From Streptomyces lomondensis (GTDB lineage Bacteria; Actinomycetota; Actinomycetes; Streptomycetales; Streptomycetaceae): a stretch of 64,000 bases of DNA. The translations under genes and the position numbers were made by a program. The notes beneath the pieces are model-generated. The model was not told where the DNA came from, did no database searches, and saw nothing but the letters and a program-made list of their open reading frames with translations. Of this stretch, positions 16,243 to 25,572 are shown piece by piece. Each line of letters begins with the position of its first letter. Position 1 is the stretch's first letter. The DNA is taken from positions 1-64,000 of the forward strand of contig NZ_BMWC01000003.1 of the NCBI RefSeq assembly GCF_014651035.1. The letters are read 5' to 3'.

Positions 16243-17841
16243 ATGACCACCACCTGGGATTCCCTGGAACCGGCCCTGTCGGTGCGGCAGGTCCTCACCC
16301 TGGAGCGGGTGCTCGCCGGGGAGCCCGAGGTGGTGGCCGGCGCGAGCCACCTCGACCGGCCGGTGCGCTGGGTGCACGTCGCCGAGGCCGCCGACGTCGG
16401 GGTGATGCTCAGCGGCGGCGAGATGGTCCTCACCACAGGCGTGCTGCTCGCCGGCGACGAGGACAAGCAGGCCGAGTACGTCCGCTCGCTGCACCGCGCC
16501 GAGGCGGCGGCGGTCGTCCTCGGACTCGGTCGCGCCTTCCCCTCCCCGCCGGACGTGATGCGCCGGGCGGCCGAGCGGTGCGGGCTGCCGATGATCGTCC
16601 TGCACCGGCCCTTCCCCTTCGCCGAGCTGACCGAGGAGGTCCAGTCCCGGCTGGTACGGCGCAAGTTCGCCGCCGTCAGCCTCTCCGAGGCCGTCCGCAC
16701 CGAACTCACCGCGCTCATCACGGCGGGCGCCCCGCTGCAACGCCTGCTCGACGAGGTCGCCCGGCACAGCGCCTGCCCGGTCGTCGTCACCAACCTCGCC
16801 CACCGCGTCCTCGGCACGGCGGGGGAGCGGCCGGCCGTGGACGACGTGCTGCGCGACTGGGAGCGCATAGCCCGCCAGGCATGGGGGCACCGCCCAGGCC
16901 GTTCAGGCACTGGGGGAGGCACCGAGGGTGACGGCTGGATCCGGGCCGAACTGGGCGGGCGCGGGGAGCGCTGGGGCCGGATCGTGCTGTGCGGCTACCG
17001 CGGCGACACCGCCACCGGGCAGCTGCTGGCCGACCGCGCCGCCGAGGCCCTCGTCCTGCACCGCATGCTCGGCGGCGGCGCCGCGTGCTCCTGGGAGGAG
17101 CAGTCCGCGCAGAGCCTGCTGACCGACCTGGTCAGCGGCATCGTCCCGGCACGCCAGCTGCTGCCCAGGGCGCGCGCGGCCGGGCTGCCGGTCAACCGCC
17201 GGACCTTCGTGCCCCTGGTCGTCCGCGACGGCGACCCCTCCCGGTTGGACCGGCTGCTGCGGCTGCTGGGTCTGCCCGGGCTGGTCGCCGAACTGGCCGA
17301 CGGGGCCACCGCCGTGCTGCTCAGCGTCCCCCGCGACCAGGACGCGGACGCCCTCGCCGCGCACTTCGCGACCCGGCTGCGCACCGAGTCCGGCCCGGAC
17401 CGTACGGTCGTCGCCGCGGCCGACCCTCGCGTCGCCTGGGACGACGTACCCACCGGCCTGCGCGAGGCCCAGCACGTGGCGGACGCGGTGGCCGACTCCT
17501 CCGCCGCCCTCGACCTCCCGCCGGTCGTCCGCCTGAAGGACGTCCATCTGCGGGGCCTGATCCGCCTGCTGCGCGACGACCCGCACGTGCAGTCCTTCGC
17601 GGAGCGGGAGCTGGACGGGCTGCTGCGCGAGAGCGACGAGGACCTGCTGTCCGTCCTGCGGACCTACCTCGCCACCGGCCGCAACAAGTCCCGCACCGCC
17701 CAGCTCCACCACGTCTCCCGGCCGGCCCTCTACCGCCGCCTGGAGGCCATACAGGGCCGCCTCGGGGTGGACCTCGACGACTTCGAGCAGGCCGCCTCGG
17801 TGCACATCGCCCTCCTCGCGCATGACGCGCAACAACAGTGA
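16243..17841 (+). CDS. PucR-family transcription regulator
   Basis: A 532-residue regulator. Residues about 12-135 form the PucR N-terminal domain (VRQVLTLERVLAGEPEVVAG ... VLGLGRAFPSPP). A GGDEF-like central region follows. The C-terminal HTH_30 domain contains LLSVLRTYLATGRNKSRTA and the helix-turn-helix HHVSRPALYRRLEAI. It starts 28 bp after the aminotransferase stop and lies inside the catabolic cluster, so it most likely senses a purine, pyrimidine or hydantoin intermediate. A repeat-like insert of about 15 codons interrupts the middle region without breaking the frame. Confidence 0.92.
   Translation: MTTTWDSLEPALSVRQVLTLERVLAGEPEVVAGASHLDRPVRWVHVAEAADVGVMLSGGEMVLTTGVLLAGDEDKQAEYVRSLHRAEAAAVVLGLGRAFPSPPDVMRRAAERCGLPMIVLHRPFPFAELTEEVQSRLVRRKFAAVSLSEAVRTELTALITAGAPLQRLLDEVARHSACPVVVTNLAHRVLGTAGERPAVDDVLRDWERIARQAWGHRPGRSGTGGGTEGDGWIRAELGGRGERWGRIVLCGYRGDTATGQLLADRAAEALVLHRMLGGGAACSWEEQSAQSLLTDLVSGIVPARQLLPRARAAGLPVNRRTFVPLVVRDGDPSRLDRLLRLLGLPGLVAELADGATAVLLSVPRDQDADALAAHFATRLRTESGPDRTVVAAADPRVAWDDVPTGLREAQHVADAVADSSAALDLPPVVRLKDVHLRGLIRLLRDDPHVQSFAERELDGLLRESDEDLLSVLRTYLATGRNKSRTAQLHHVSRPALYRRLEAIQGRLGVDLDDFEQAASVHIALLAHDAQQQ
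16881..16923 (+). repeat. streptomycete hairpin-type repeat inserted in frame in the PucR gene
   Basis: TGGGGGCACCGCCCAGG, a short spacer, then CACTGGGGGAGGCACC form an imperfect hairpin of the kind scattered between genes in Streptomyces. Here it lies inside the coding region and encodes a Gly/Arg/Thr-rich loop, roughly [15 protein letters not shown], between the PucR and HTH domains. The rest of the gene reads through intact. Confidence 0.55.
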
Positions 17842-17891
17842 AACACGCGACCACCTGGGAAAACGGCGGTGAAACATGGGCCCACGGCAGA

Positions 17892-17934
17892 GTGACACGG
17901 TGGCACGCCGCACGCCCTCGGACGTGACACGGTG
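17892..17934. promoter_or_regulatory. direct repeat GTGACACGGTG upstream of ureidopropionase copy 2
   Basis: Two exact copies of GTGACACGGTG (17892-17902 and 17924-17934) lie 32 bp apart, three helical turns. They sit 63-105 bp before the start at 17997 in the only sizeable gap of the cluster. They are candidate activator sites, most simply for PucR. Confidence 0.45.
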
Positions 17935-17996
17935 CAACTCAACGACGCCTTCCGCCCTCCCTAGGCTCACGGCACACCGAGCGACCGGAGGTCCCG

Positions 17997-18839
17997 ATGA
18001 GCCGAGTGATCCGTGCCGCCGTCTTCCAGACCGCCTGGACCGGCGACAAGGAGTCGATGATCCAGGTCCACGAGCAGGCGGCCCGCGACGCCGCCGCGCA
18101 GGGCGCCCAAGTCCTGTGCTTCCAGGAGCTGTTCTACGGACCGTACTTCTGCCAGGTCCAGGACCCGGCCTTCTACGAGTACGCCGAGCAGATCCCCGAG
18201 GGCCCGATCGTCCGCCGCTTCCAGGCCCTCGCCAAGGAACTGGGCATCGTCCTGGTGCTGCCCATGTACGAGGAGGAGCAGCCGGGCGTCCTCTACAACA
18301 CCGCCGCCGTGATCGACGCGGACGGCTCCTACCTCGGCAAGTACCGCAAGACGCACATCCCGCAGGTCAGGGGCTTCTGGGAGAAGTTCTACTTCCGCCC
18401 GGGCAACTCCGACTGGCCCGTCTTCGACACGGCCGTCGGCAAGATCGGCGTCTACATCTGCTACGACCGCCACTTCCCCGAGGGCTGGCGGGCCCTCGGC
18501 CTCGCGGGCGCCGAGCTCGTCTTCAACCCCTCGGCCACCTCCCGCGGCCTGTCCGGCTACCTCTGGCAGCTGGAGCAGCCGGCGGCGGCCGTCGCCAACG
18601 AGTACTTCATCGGCGCGATCAACCGGGTGGGCGTCGAGGAGTACGGCGACAACGACTTCTACGGCACGTCGTACTTCGTCGACCCGGAGGCCCAGTTCGT
18701 CGGCGAGGTGGCGAGCGACAAGGAGCCGGAACTCGTCGTCCGCGACCTGGACATGGCCAAACTCCGCGAGGTCCGCGACCGCTGGCAGTTCTACCGGGAC
18801 CGGGCGCCCGGGGCGTATGGCCCCCTGACGGCTCCCTGA
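17997..18839 (+). CDS. beta-ureidopropionase / N-carbamoyl amino acid amidohydrolase, copy 2
   Basis: A 280-residue nitrilase-superfamily enzyme, exactly the length of copy 1 and roughly 70% identical by eye. The triad is in CFQELFYGPYF (Glu), LGKYRKTHIPQ (Lys) and YICYDRHFPEGW (Cys). GGAGG sits six bases before the ATG. It precedes the hydantoinase, whose product (an N-carbamoyl amino acid) is the substrate of this family. Differences from copy 1 cluster in the substrate-pocket flanks (TSRGLSGYLWQ against THRSLSSHLWR), so the paralogues may prefer different N-carbamoyl compounds. Confidence 0.92.
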   Translation: MSRVIRAAVFQTAWTGDKESMIQVHEQAARDAAAQGAQVLCFQELFYGPYFCQVQDPAFYEYAEQIPEGPIVRRFQALAKELGIVLVLPMYEEEQPGVLYNTAAVIDADGSYLGKYRKTHIPQVRGFWEKFYFRPGNSDWPVFDTAVGKIGVYICYDRHFPEGWRALGLAGAELVFNPSATSRGLSGYLWQLEQPAAAVANEYFIGAINRVGVEEYGDNDFYGTSYFVDPEAQFVGEVASDKEPELVVRDLDMAKLREVRDRWQFYRDRAPGAYGPLTAP

Positions 18840-18866
18840 AGGGCGCCCGGGCTGCATCGTCCTTGA

Positions 18867-18930
18867 AGGGGCGCGGGGCTGTATTCGATATGCGGCTACC
18901 GCCGCGCGGGCGCGAGCAACCACCCACAAC
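18867..18930 (+). repeat. streptomycete intergenic repeat, copy A
   Basis: The stretch starts AGGGGCGCGGGGCTGT, then has ATGCGGCTACCGCCGCGCGG and ends GGCGCGAGCAACCAC. Copy B at 53504-53563 carries the same blocks on the opposite strand. Just upstream (18837-18858) is a degenerate duplication of the first block. It fills most of the 124-bp gap before the hydantoinase gene. Confidence 0.7.
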
Positions 18931-18963
18931 CCGCACATACCGACTGCGAGGAGCGACCACGAC

Positions 18964-20367
18964 ATGAGCAGCCGTACAGTCATCCGCGGCGGCCTCGTCA
19001 TCACAGCCTCCGACGAGATCCACGCCGACGTCCTGATCGAGGACGGCCGCATCGCCGCCCTCGCAACCTCCGGCACCCCCGCCGCCGAGGCCTTCACCGC
19101 AGACCGCACGATCGACGCCACCGGAAAGTACGTCATCCCCGGCGGCGTCGACGCCCACACCCACATGGAGCTCCCCTTCGGCGGCACCTTCGCCTCCGAC
19201 ACCTTCGAGACCGGCACCCGCGCCGCCGCCTGGGGCGGCACGACCACGATCATCGACTTCGCCGTGCAGAGCGTCGGGCACAGCCTGCGCGAGGGCCTGG
19301 ACGCCTGGCACGCCAAGGCCGAGGGCAACTGCGCCGTCGACTACGGCTTCCACATGATCGTCTCGGACGTCAACCAGGAGACGCTCAAGGAGATGGACCT
19401 GCTGATCGAGGAAGGCGTCACCTCCTTCAAGCAGTTCATGGCCTACCCGGGCGTCTTCTACAGCGACGACGGCCAGATCCTGCGCGCCATGCAGCGCTCC
19501 GCCGAGAACGGCGGCCTGATCATGATGCACGCCGAGAACGGCATCGCGATCGACGTCCTGGTCGAGCAGGCGCTGGCCCGCGGCGAGACCGACCCGCGCT
19601 ACCACGGCGAGGTTCGCAAGGCCCTGCTGGAGGCCGAGGCCACCCACCGCGCCATCAAGCTCGCGCAGGTCGCGGGCGCGCCCCTGTACGTCGTCCACGT
19701 CTCGGCGATGGAGGCGGTCGCCGAGCTGGCCCGGGCCCGCGACGACGGGCTGAACGTCTTCGGCGAGACGTGCCCGCAGTACCTGTTCCTGTCCACCGAC
19801 AACCTCGCCGAGCCGGACTTCGAGGGCGCGAAGTACGTGTGCAGCACGCCCCTCAGGCCGCGCGAGCACCAGGCCAAGCTGTGGCTGGGGCTCCGGACGA
19901 ACGACCTCCAGGTCGTCTCCACCGACCACTGCCCGTTCTGCTTCGTCGGGCAGAAGGAACTCGGCCGCGGCGACTTCTCGAAGATCCCCAACGGCCTGCC
20001 GGGCGTGGAGAACCGTATGGACCTGCTCCACCAGGCCGTCCTCGACGGGCACATCTCCCGCCGCCGCTGGATCGAGATCGCCTGCGCCACCCCGGCGCGG
20101 ATGTTCGGCCTGTACCCGAAGAAGGGCACCATCGCGCCGGGCGCCGACGCCGACGTCGTGATCTACGACCCGCACGCCGAGCAGGTCATGTCGGCCGAGA
20201 CCCACCACATGAACGTCGACTACTCGGCGTACGAGGGCAAGCGCGTCACGGGACGGGTCGAGACGGTCCTCTCGCGCGGCGAACCCGTGATCACCGAGCG
20301 GGAGTACACCGGGCACGCCGGGCACGGCGTGTACACCCCGCGCTCCACCTGTCAGTACCTGAACTAG
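18964..20367 (+). CDS. hydA: D-hydantoinase / dihydropyrimidinase
   Basis: A 467-residue binuclear metal amidohydrolase that opens the ring of dihydropyrimidines or 5-substituted hydantoins to give N-carbamoyl amino acids. Metal ligands are visible in order: GGVDAHTHMEL (two His), TSFKQFMAYPG (the Lys that is carboxylated), MMHAENG (His), YVVHVSA (His) and STDHCPF (Asp). The length is standard. The enzyme's product is used by the ureidopropionase immediately upstream. The LLM oxidoreductase follows after 9 bp. Confidence 0.95.
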   Translation: MSSRTVIRGGLVITASDEIHADVLIEDGRIAALATSGTPAAEAFTADRTIDATGKYVIPGGVDAHTHMELPFGGTFASDTFETGTRAAAWGGTTTIIDFAVQSVGHSLREGLDAWHAKAEGNCAVDYGFHMIVSDVNQETLKEMDLLIEEGVTSFKQFMAYPGVFYSDDGQILRAMQRSAENGGLIMMHAENGIAIDVLVEQALARGETDPRYHGEVRKALLEAEATHRAIKLAQVAGAPLYVVHVSAMEAVAELARARDDGLNVFGETCPQYLFLSTDNLAEPDFEGAKYVCSTPLRPREHQAKLWLGLRTNDLQVVSTDHCPFCFVGQKELGRGDFSKIPNGLPGVENRMDLLHQAVLDGHISRRRWIEIACATPARMFGLYPKKGTIAPGADADVVIYDPHAEQVMSAETHHMNVDYSAYEGKRVTGRVETVLSRGEPVITEREYTGHAGHGVYTPRSTCQYLN

Positions 20368-20376
20368 GGAGTGGCG

Positions 20377-21396
20377 ATGGACTTCGGACTCGTCCTGCAG
20401 ACCGACCCGCCGGCCTCGCGGGTGATCAGCCTGATGAAGCGCGCGGAACGGAACGGTTTCTCCTACGGCTGGACCTTCGACTCCGCCGTGCTGTGGCAGG
20501 AGCCGTTCGTGATCTACAGCCAGATCCTGGCCAACACCACGAAACTGAAGGTCGGGCCGATGGTGACCAACCCGGGCACCCGCACCTGGGAGGTCACCGC
20601 CTCCACCTTCGCCACCCTGAACGACATGTACGGCAACCGCACGGTGTGCGGCATCGGGCGCGGCGACTCCGCGATGCGCGTGGCCGGCCGCAAGCCCAAC
20701 ACCCTGGCCCGGATCAGCGAGGCCATGAAGGTCATCCGGGCCCTCGGCAGCGGCCAGGAGGCCGACCTCGGCGGCACGGTGATCCGCTTCCCGTGGATCA
20801 GGCCGGGTGCCGAACTGCCCGTGTGGATGGCCGCGTACGGCCCCAAGGCCCTGAAGATGACCGGCGAGGAGGCGGACGGGTTCATCCTCCAGCTGGCCGA
20901 CCTGTATCTGACCGAGTACATGGTCAAGGCCGTGAAGGACGCGGCCGTCGCCGCCGGCCGCGACCCCTCCGAGGTGACCATCTGCGTGGCCGCCCCGGCC
21001 TACGTCACCGAGGACGACTCGCCCGCGGCGCTCGCCCACGCGCGCGAGCAGTGCCGGTGGTTCGGCGGGATGGTCGGCAACCACGTCGCCGACCTGGTGT
21101 CCAAGTACGGCGAGCACTCCGCCGCGGTGCCGGACGAACTCACCGACTACATCAAGGCCCGCGAGGGCTACGACTACTCCCACCACGGCCGCGCCGGAAA
21201 CCCCGACACCCAGTTCGTGCCGGACGAGATCGTCGACCGGTTCTGCCTGATCGGCCCGGTCGAGCGGCACGTGGAGAAGCTGAACGCGCTGCGCGACCTG
21301 GGCGTGGACCAGTTCGCCGTCTACGACATGCACGACGCGCAGGAGGCCGTGATCGACGTGTACGGATCGCGGGTGATCCCGGCGGTCAACGGCTGA
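20377..21396 (+). CDS. LLM-class, probably F420-dependent, oxidoreductase
   Basis: A 339-residue TIM-barrel flavin/F420 oxidoreductase. The ATG at 20377 is preferred over GTG at 20371 because AGGGAG at 20366-20371 is correctly spaced for it. The sequence (MDFGLVLQTDPP ... MVTNPGTRTWEVTAS ... GIGRGDSAMRVAGRKP) resembles the TIGR03842-type LLM enzymes that I recall near hydantoinase genes. No pyrimidine dehydrogenase is present in the cluster, so this could supply the redox step on the ring; that is inference. It lies 9 bp behind the hydantoinase in the same operon. Confidence 0.85.
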   Translation: MDFGLVLQTDPPASRVISLMKRAERNGFSYGWTFDSAVLWQEPFVIYSQILANTTKLKVGPMVTNPGTRTWEVTASTFATLNDMYGNRTVCGIGRGDSAMRVAGRKPNTLARISEAMKVIRALGSGQEADLGGTVIRFPWIRPGAELPVWMAAYGPKALKMTGEEADGFILQLADLYLTEYMVKAVKDAAVAAGRDPSEVTICVAAPAYVTEDDSPAALAHAREQCRWFGGMVGNHVADLVSKYGEHSAAVPDELTDYIKAREGYDYSHHGRAGNPDTQFVPDEIVDRFCLIGPVERHVEKLNALRDLGVDQFAVYDMHDAQEAVIDVYGSRVIPAVNG

Positions 21397-21534
21397 CCCT
21401 CCTGCCCGGCACACCCCCTCGAACTCCCCCTTCCCGGCGGCTCGGGAAGGGGCCCAGGACGCTCGCGAGCGCACCCCCCATCGGCGCCACCCGCATGGCC
21501 TTTCCCGTCCCACCTCCCCTGATTGGCCTGGCCC

Positions 21535-23052
<1,518 letters not shown>

Positions 23053-23083
23053 CGCGGCCCGGTGACGCTGGAGGGCGGACGGA

Positions 23084-23752
23084 TCAGCCCTTCTCGCTCT
23101 CCAGCGCGGCCACCGCTTCCTTCGCGGCCTTGATGGCGCCCTTGTTGATCGTGTCCGTGTCGGGCGCCTTCTTCGACTCGAAGTCGCTGCCGTTGTACGT
23201 GACCGTCACCAGCGCGTTGGAGGTGCGCGCGACCACGACGCCCTCGCGGGTCTGCTGCTTGTCCTCGGTGGTGAGGTTCACGACGGAGTAGGCGCTGTCG
23301 CCCAGCCCGGGGACGGCCCCGCCGCCGCTGTTCTTCTCGGTGCTCTCCCGGTACGCCTTCTCCGCCGCCTCGTCCGACCCCATGACCTCGTACGACACGT
23401 CGAGCCAGCGGTAGTCGTAGCCCTTGAGCGCGTTCCAGGAGCAGGTACGGCGCAGCTCCGAGTCCGTGGACGGGATCTCCTTGCCGGCCGTCTTGGCGCC
23501 CGGCACCAGCGACTCGATCGTCTTCTTGGCGACGCTCTGACACGGGGCGGGCGCGGCCGTGAACGCCTTCGACACGGTCGACGTCGACGGGGCGGACGCC
23601 GACTGCGTCCCGGTCTTCTCGTCGGCCGGCTTGTGCTCGGCGGCCTGCGGCGCGGCGAGCGGACCGGACGACAGCGCCCAGCCCGCCGCGGCGAGCACGG
23701 CCACCGGGGACAGGCGTGCGGTCAGGGCCAGGGGCAGAGGTAGGGAACGCAC
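23084..23752 (-). CDS. secreted DUF3558-like protein
   Basis: A 222-residue exported protein of unknown function. The GTG at 23752 is chosen because AGAAGGG precedes it and a signal peptide follows (LPLPLALTARLSPVAVLAAAGWALS); there is no lipobox. After a Thr/Ser/Ala-rich linker come two conserved cysteines, in APCQSVAKKTIESLVPG and LRRTCSWNAL, probably disulfide-bonded. This is the pattern of DUF3558-type proteins of actinobacteria. It converges on the permease gene and abuts the decayed island edge. Confidence 0.75.
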   Translation of the reverse strand: MRSLPLPLALTARLSPVAVLAAAGWALSSGPLAAPQAAEHKPADEKTGTQSASAPSTSTVSKAFTAAPAPCQSVAKKTIESLVPGAKTAGKEIPSTDSELRRTCSWNALKGYDYRWLDVSYEVMGSDEAAEKAYRESTEKNSGGGAVPGLGDSAYSVVNLTTEDKQQTREGVVVARTSNALVTVTYNGSDFESKKAPDTDTINKGAIKAAKEAVAALESEKG

Positions 23753-23911
23753 GGCGCCCTTCTCGTGGGGGACGGAGGGTGCGGAGCGGGTCCGCACGGC
23801 GGACGGGACGACAGTGTCACATGAGTCCCTGTGGTGCGGAAGTGCGGTCCGGCACACAGGCTGCGGGAATACCATTCGCACCGACGCGGTCGCGCTGCGC
23901 AGCCTTGACCC

Positions 23912-24315
23912 ATGCCTTCGCGAGGACATCCTCGCTTACTACACCCTCGGCAAGGAGGACGCCCGCCTCAGACAGGGGCCGGGCCGCCTAGAGTTCTGGC
24001 GCACGCAGGACGTGCTCCGACGTCTCCTGCCCGCGGGCCCGGCACGCGTGCCGGACGTCGGCGACGCCCGTGCCTTGCCCGCACGGGACGCCGCGTACGA
24101 CGCCCTCCCAGGAGGACGGCAGCCTCTTCACCACCGCCTACCTCGCCCGGCCGGACGAGCCGCCACGAGAGTTCACCGAGGCGGGGCTCGCCGTCGACGG
24201 CCAGTACGACGTCGAGGGGGTCGCCTGGCTCATGGCGGCGTGGAACGGTGGCTGGACGACCCGGAGCGCCGCGAGGCCGTCCTGTTCGCGACCCGCCGCA
24301 CGACCTCGAACAGCA
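23912..24315 (+). pseudogene. SAM-dependent methyltransferase remnant
   Basis: The first segment reads LAYYTLGKEDARLRQGPGRL and WRTQDVLRRLLPAGPARVPDVGD, the N terminus and motif I of a class I methyltransferase. The middle of the domain is missing. A +1-frame segment SLFTTAYLARPDE ... EAGLAVDGQYDVEGVAWL carries the C-terminal region. The frame then returns for LDDPERREAVLFATRR. So there is one large internal deletion and at least one frameshift. It marks the left side of the accessory island. Confidence 0.8.
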
Positions 24316-24366
24316 CGGCGGCCGCACCATCGAAGGTGTCGGCGTCCGGGTGGCCCAGCGGATCCT

Positions 24367-24500
24367 GGCGAGGAACATCCCGTGCAGGTGGGCGTGTGCG
24401 AAGCGCAGCCAGCGGGCCTCGCAGTGAAAGCCCAGCACGGCCTGGGCCACCGCCAGGGTCACCAGCTCGGCATCGGTCAGCCGGGGGTTGGACACCCTCC
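24367..24500 (-). pseudogene. IS982-type transposase fragment
   Basis: The minus strand encodes RLTDAELVTLAVAQAVLGF then CEARWLRFAHAHLHGMF, the conserved N-terminal block of IS982-family transposases. The homology stops abruptly where FPYLPQQPGYNKRLR would follow, and no DDE core remains. It is a truncated, inactive relic. Confidence 0.75.
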
Positions 24501-24654
24501 CTACGTCTGGGAACCCTGCAATCGGAACTACTCGTCTAGTGCTGTGACCGCGTCGGTCCGCCGGGTTGGTGGTCGCCCCGTTCAGCCTGCGAGCGAGCGG
24601 TTGCATGGTGCTTCTGTGTGGTGGTGTCACCTACAGGAAAAGCGATTGCCTTGA

Positions 24655-24789
24655 GGCCAGGGCTACGCCACCGAGGCCGCGCTGTGCATGACCCGAGATC
24701 CCGCCGACGACTTCGACGACCCCACCGTGCCCGAGGGACCACTGTGTCCGAACGTGCTGTACCGCATCGCCCGTGGTACGAGCATCTGA
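24655..24789 (+). pseudogene. GNAT acetyltransferase remnant
   Basis: One frame reads GQGYATEAALCM, the acetyl-CoA-binding motif of GNAT enzymes, then DDFDDPTVPEGPL and NVLYRIARG, which look like the far C terminus of such a protein, and a stop at 24787. The region between is missing. The following 320 bases (24790-25109) contain no gene I can recognise. Confidence 0.5.
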
Positions 24790-25109
24790 CGTTCTGCGCT
24801 GGGTCGTTCGATCAGGCCACGGTGGCGAGGGGGCGTCCGCCCCAGCGGACGCCCGACGGAATTCGGAACTGTCCGCTTCGCCCTTTCAGGGCACGTATGC
24901 TCACCGAGTCATCGCACTCAGCGTCGAGCAAGCGGCGATATCCGGCGCCATCGCTCCCGAGTCGCAGAGGGCTGTCCGCACAGGCATGGCCAACGGTTGA
25001 GGTCCGTCGGCGGAGGGTATGTCAGACGCGTCGGAGCCACCACGTCGACGCCGGGGGCGGAAGGAGGCGGTGGCGCGGTGGCCGGGTCCTGACGTCTTCG
25101 GGGGCTTCC

Positions 25110-25526
25110 ATGACTATGGCCGAACGGCCGATGGTCGGAGTGGGCGTCATGCTGCTCAGGGGCTCCACCACGCTGCTGGGGAAGCGGTTGCGGGCGCACG
25201 GTGCCGGGGCCTACGGCTGGTGCGGCGGTCACGTGGAGTTCGGCGAGTCGCTGGAGGAGGCAGCCGCCCGGGAGGTCATGGAGGAGAGCGGCCTCAAGGT
25301 CCACGATCTCAGCCTGCTCTGCGTGAGCAACGTCCGCGAGTACGGACGCCACTACATCGACGTCGAGTTCCTCGCGCATGACTTCGAAGGAACCCCGAGC
25401 GTGAGGGAGCCGGACCGGCTGGAGAGCTGGGCGTGGTACCCGCTCGACGCGCTGCCCAGCCCGCTGTTCCTGCCCGTTCGACTGGCGCTTCGCAGCTATC
25501 GGACGGGACAGGTGTACAACCCGTGA
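25110..25526 (+). CDS. Nudix hydrolase of the accessory island
   Basis: A 138-residue Nudix protein that probably hydrolyses a nucleoside-diphosphate derivative. The Nudix box is perfect: GHVEFGESLEEAAAREVMEESGL (G-x5-E-x7-REVMEESG). The start MTMAERPMVGVGVMLLRG fits MutT/NUDT15-like enzymes. A weak GGGGG binding site lies five bases upstream. It heads a co-directional run with the dehydrogenase-like gene (46-bp gap), the PfkB kinase and the NLR. Substrate cannot be read from the sequence; candidates are ADP-ribose-like or sugar-nucleotide compounds. Confidence 0.85.
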   Translation: MTMAERPMVGVGVMLLRGSTTLLGKRLRAHGAGAYGWCGGHVEFGESLEEAAAREVMEESGLKVHDLSLLCVSNVREYGRHYIDVEFLAHDFEGTPSVREPDRLESWAWYPLDALPSPLFLPVRLALRSYRTGQVYNP

Positions 25527-25572
25527 GCCACCGTGTCGGGGCACCATTCGATTTCATCCGGGCTGGTGATCG

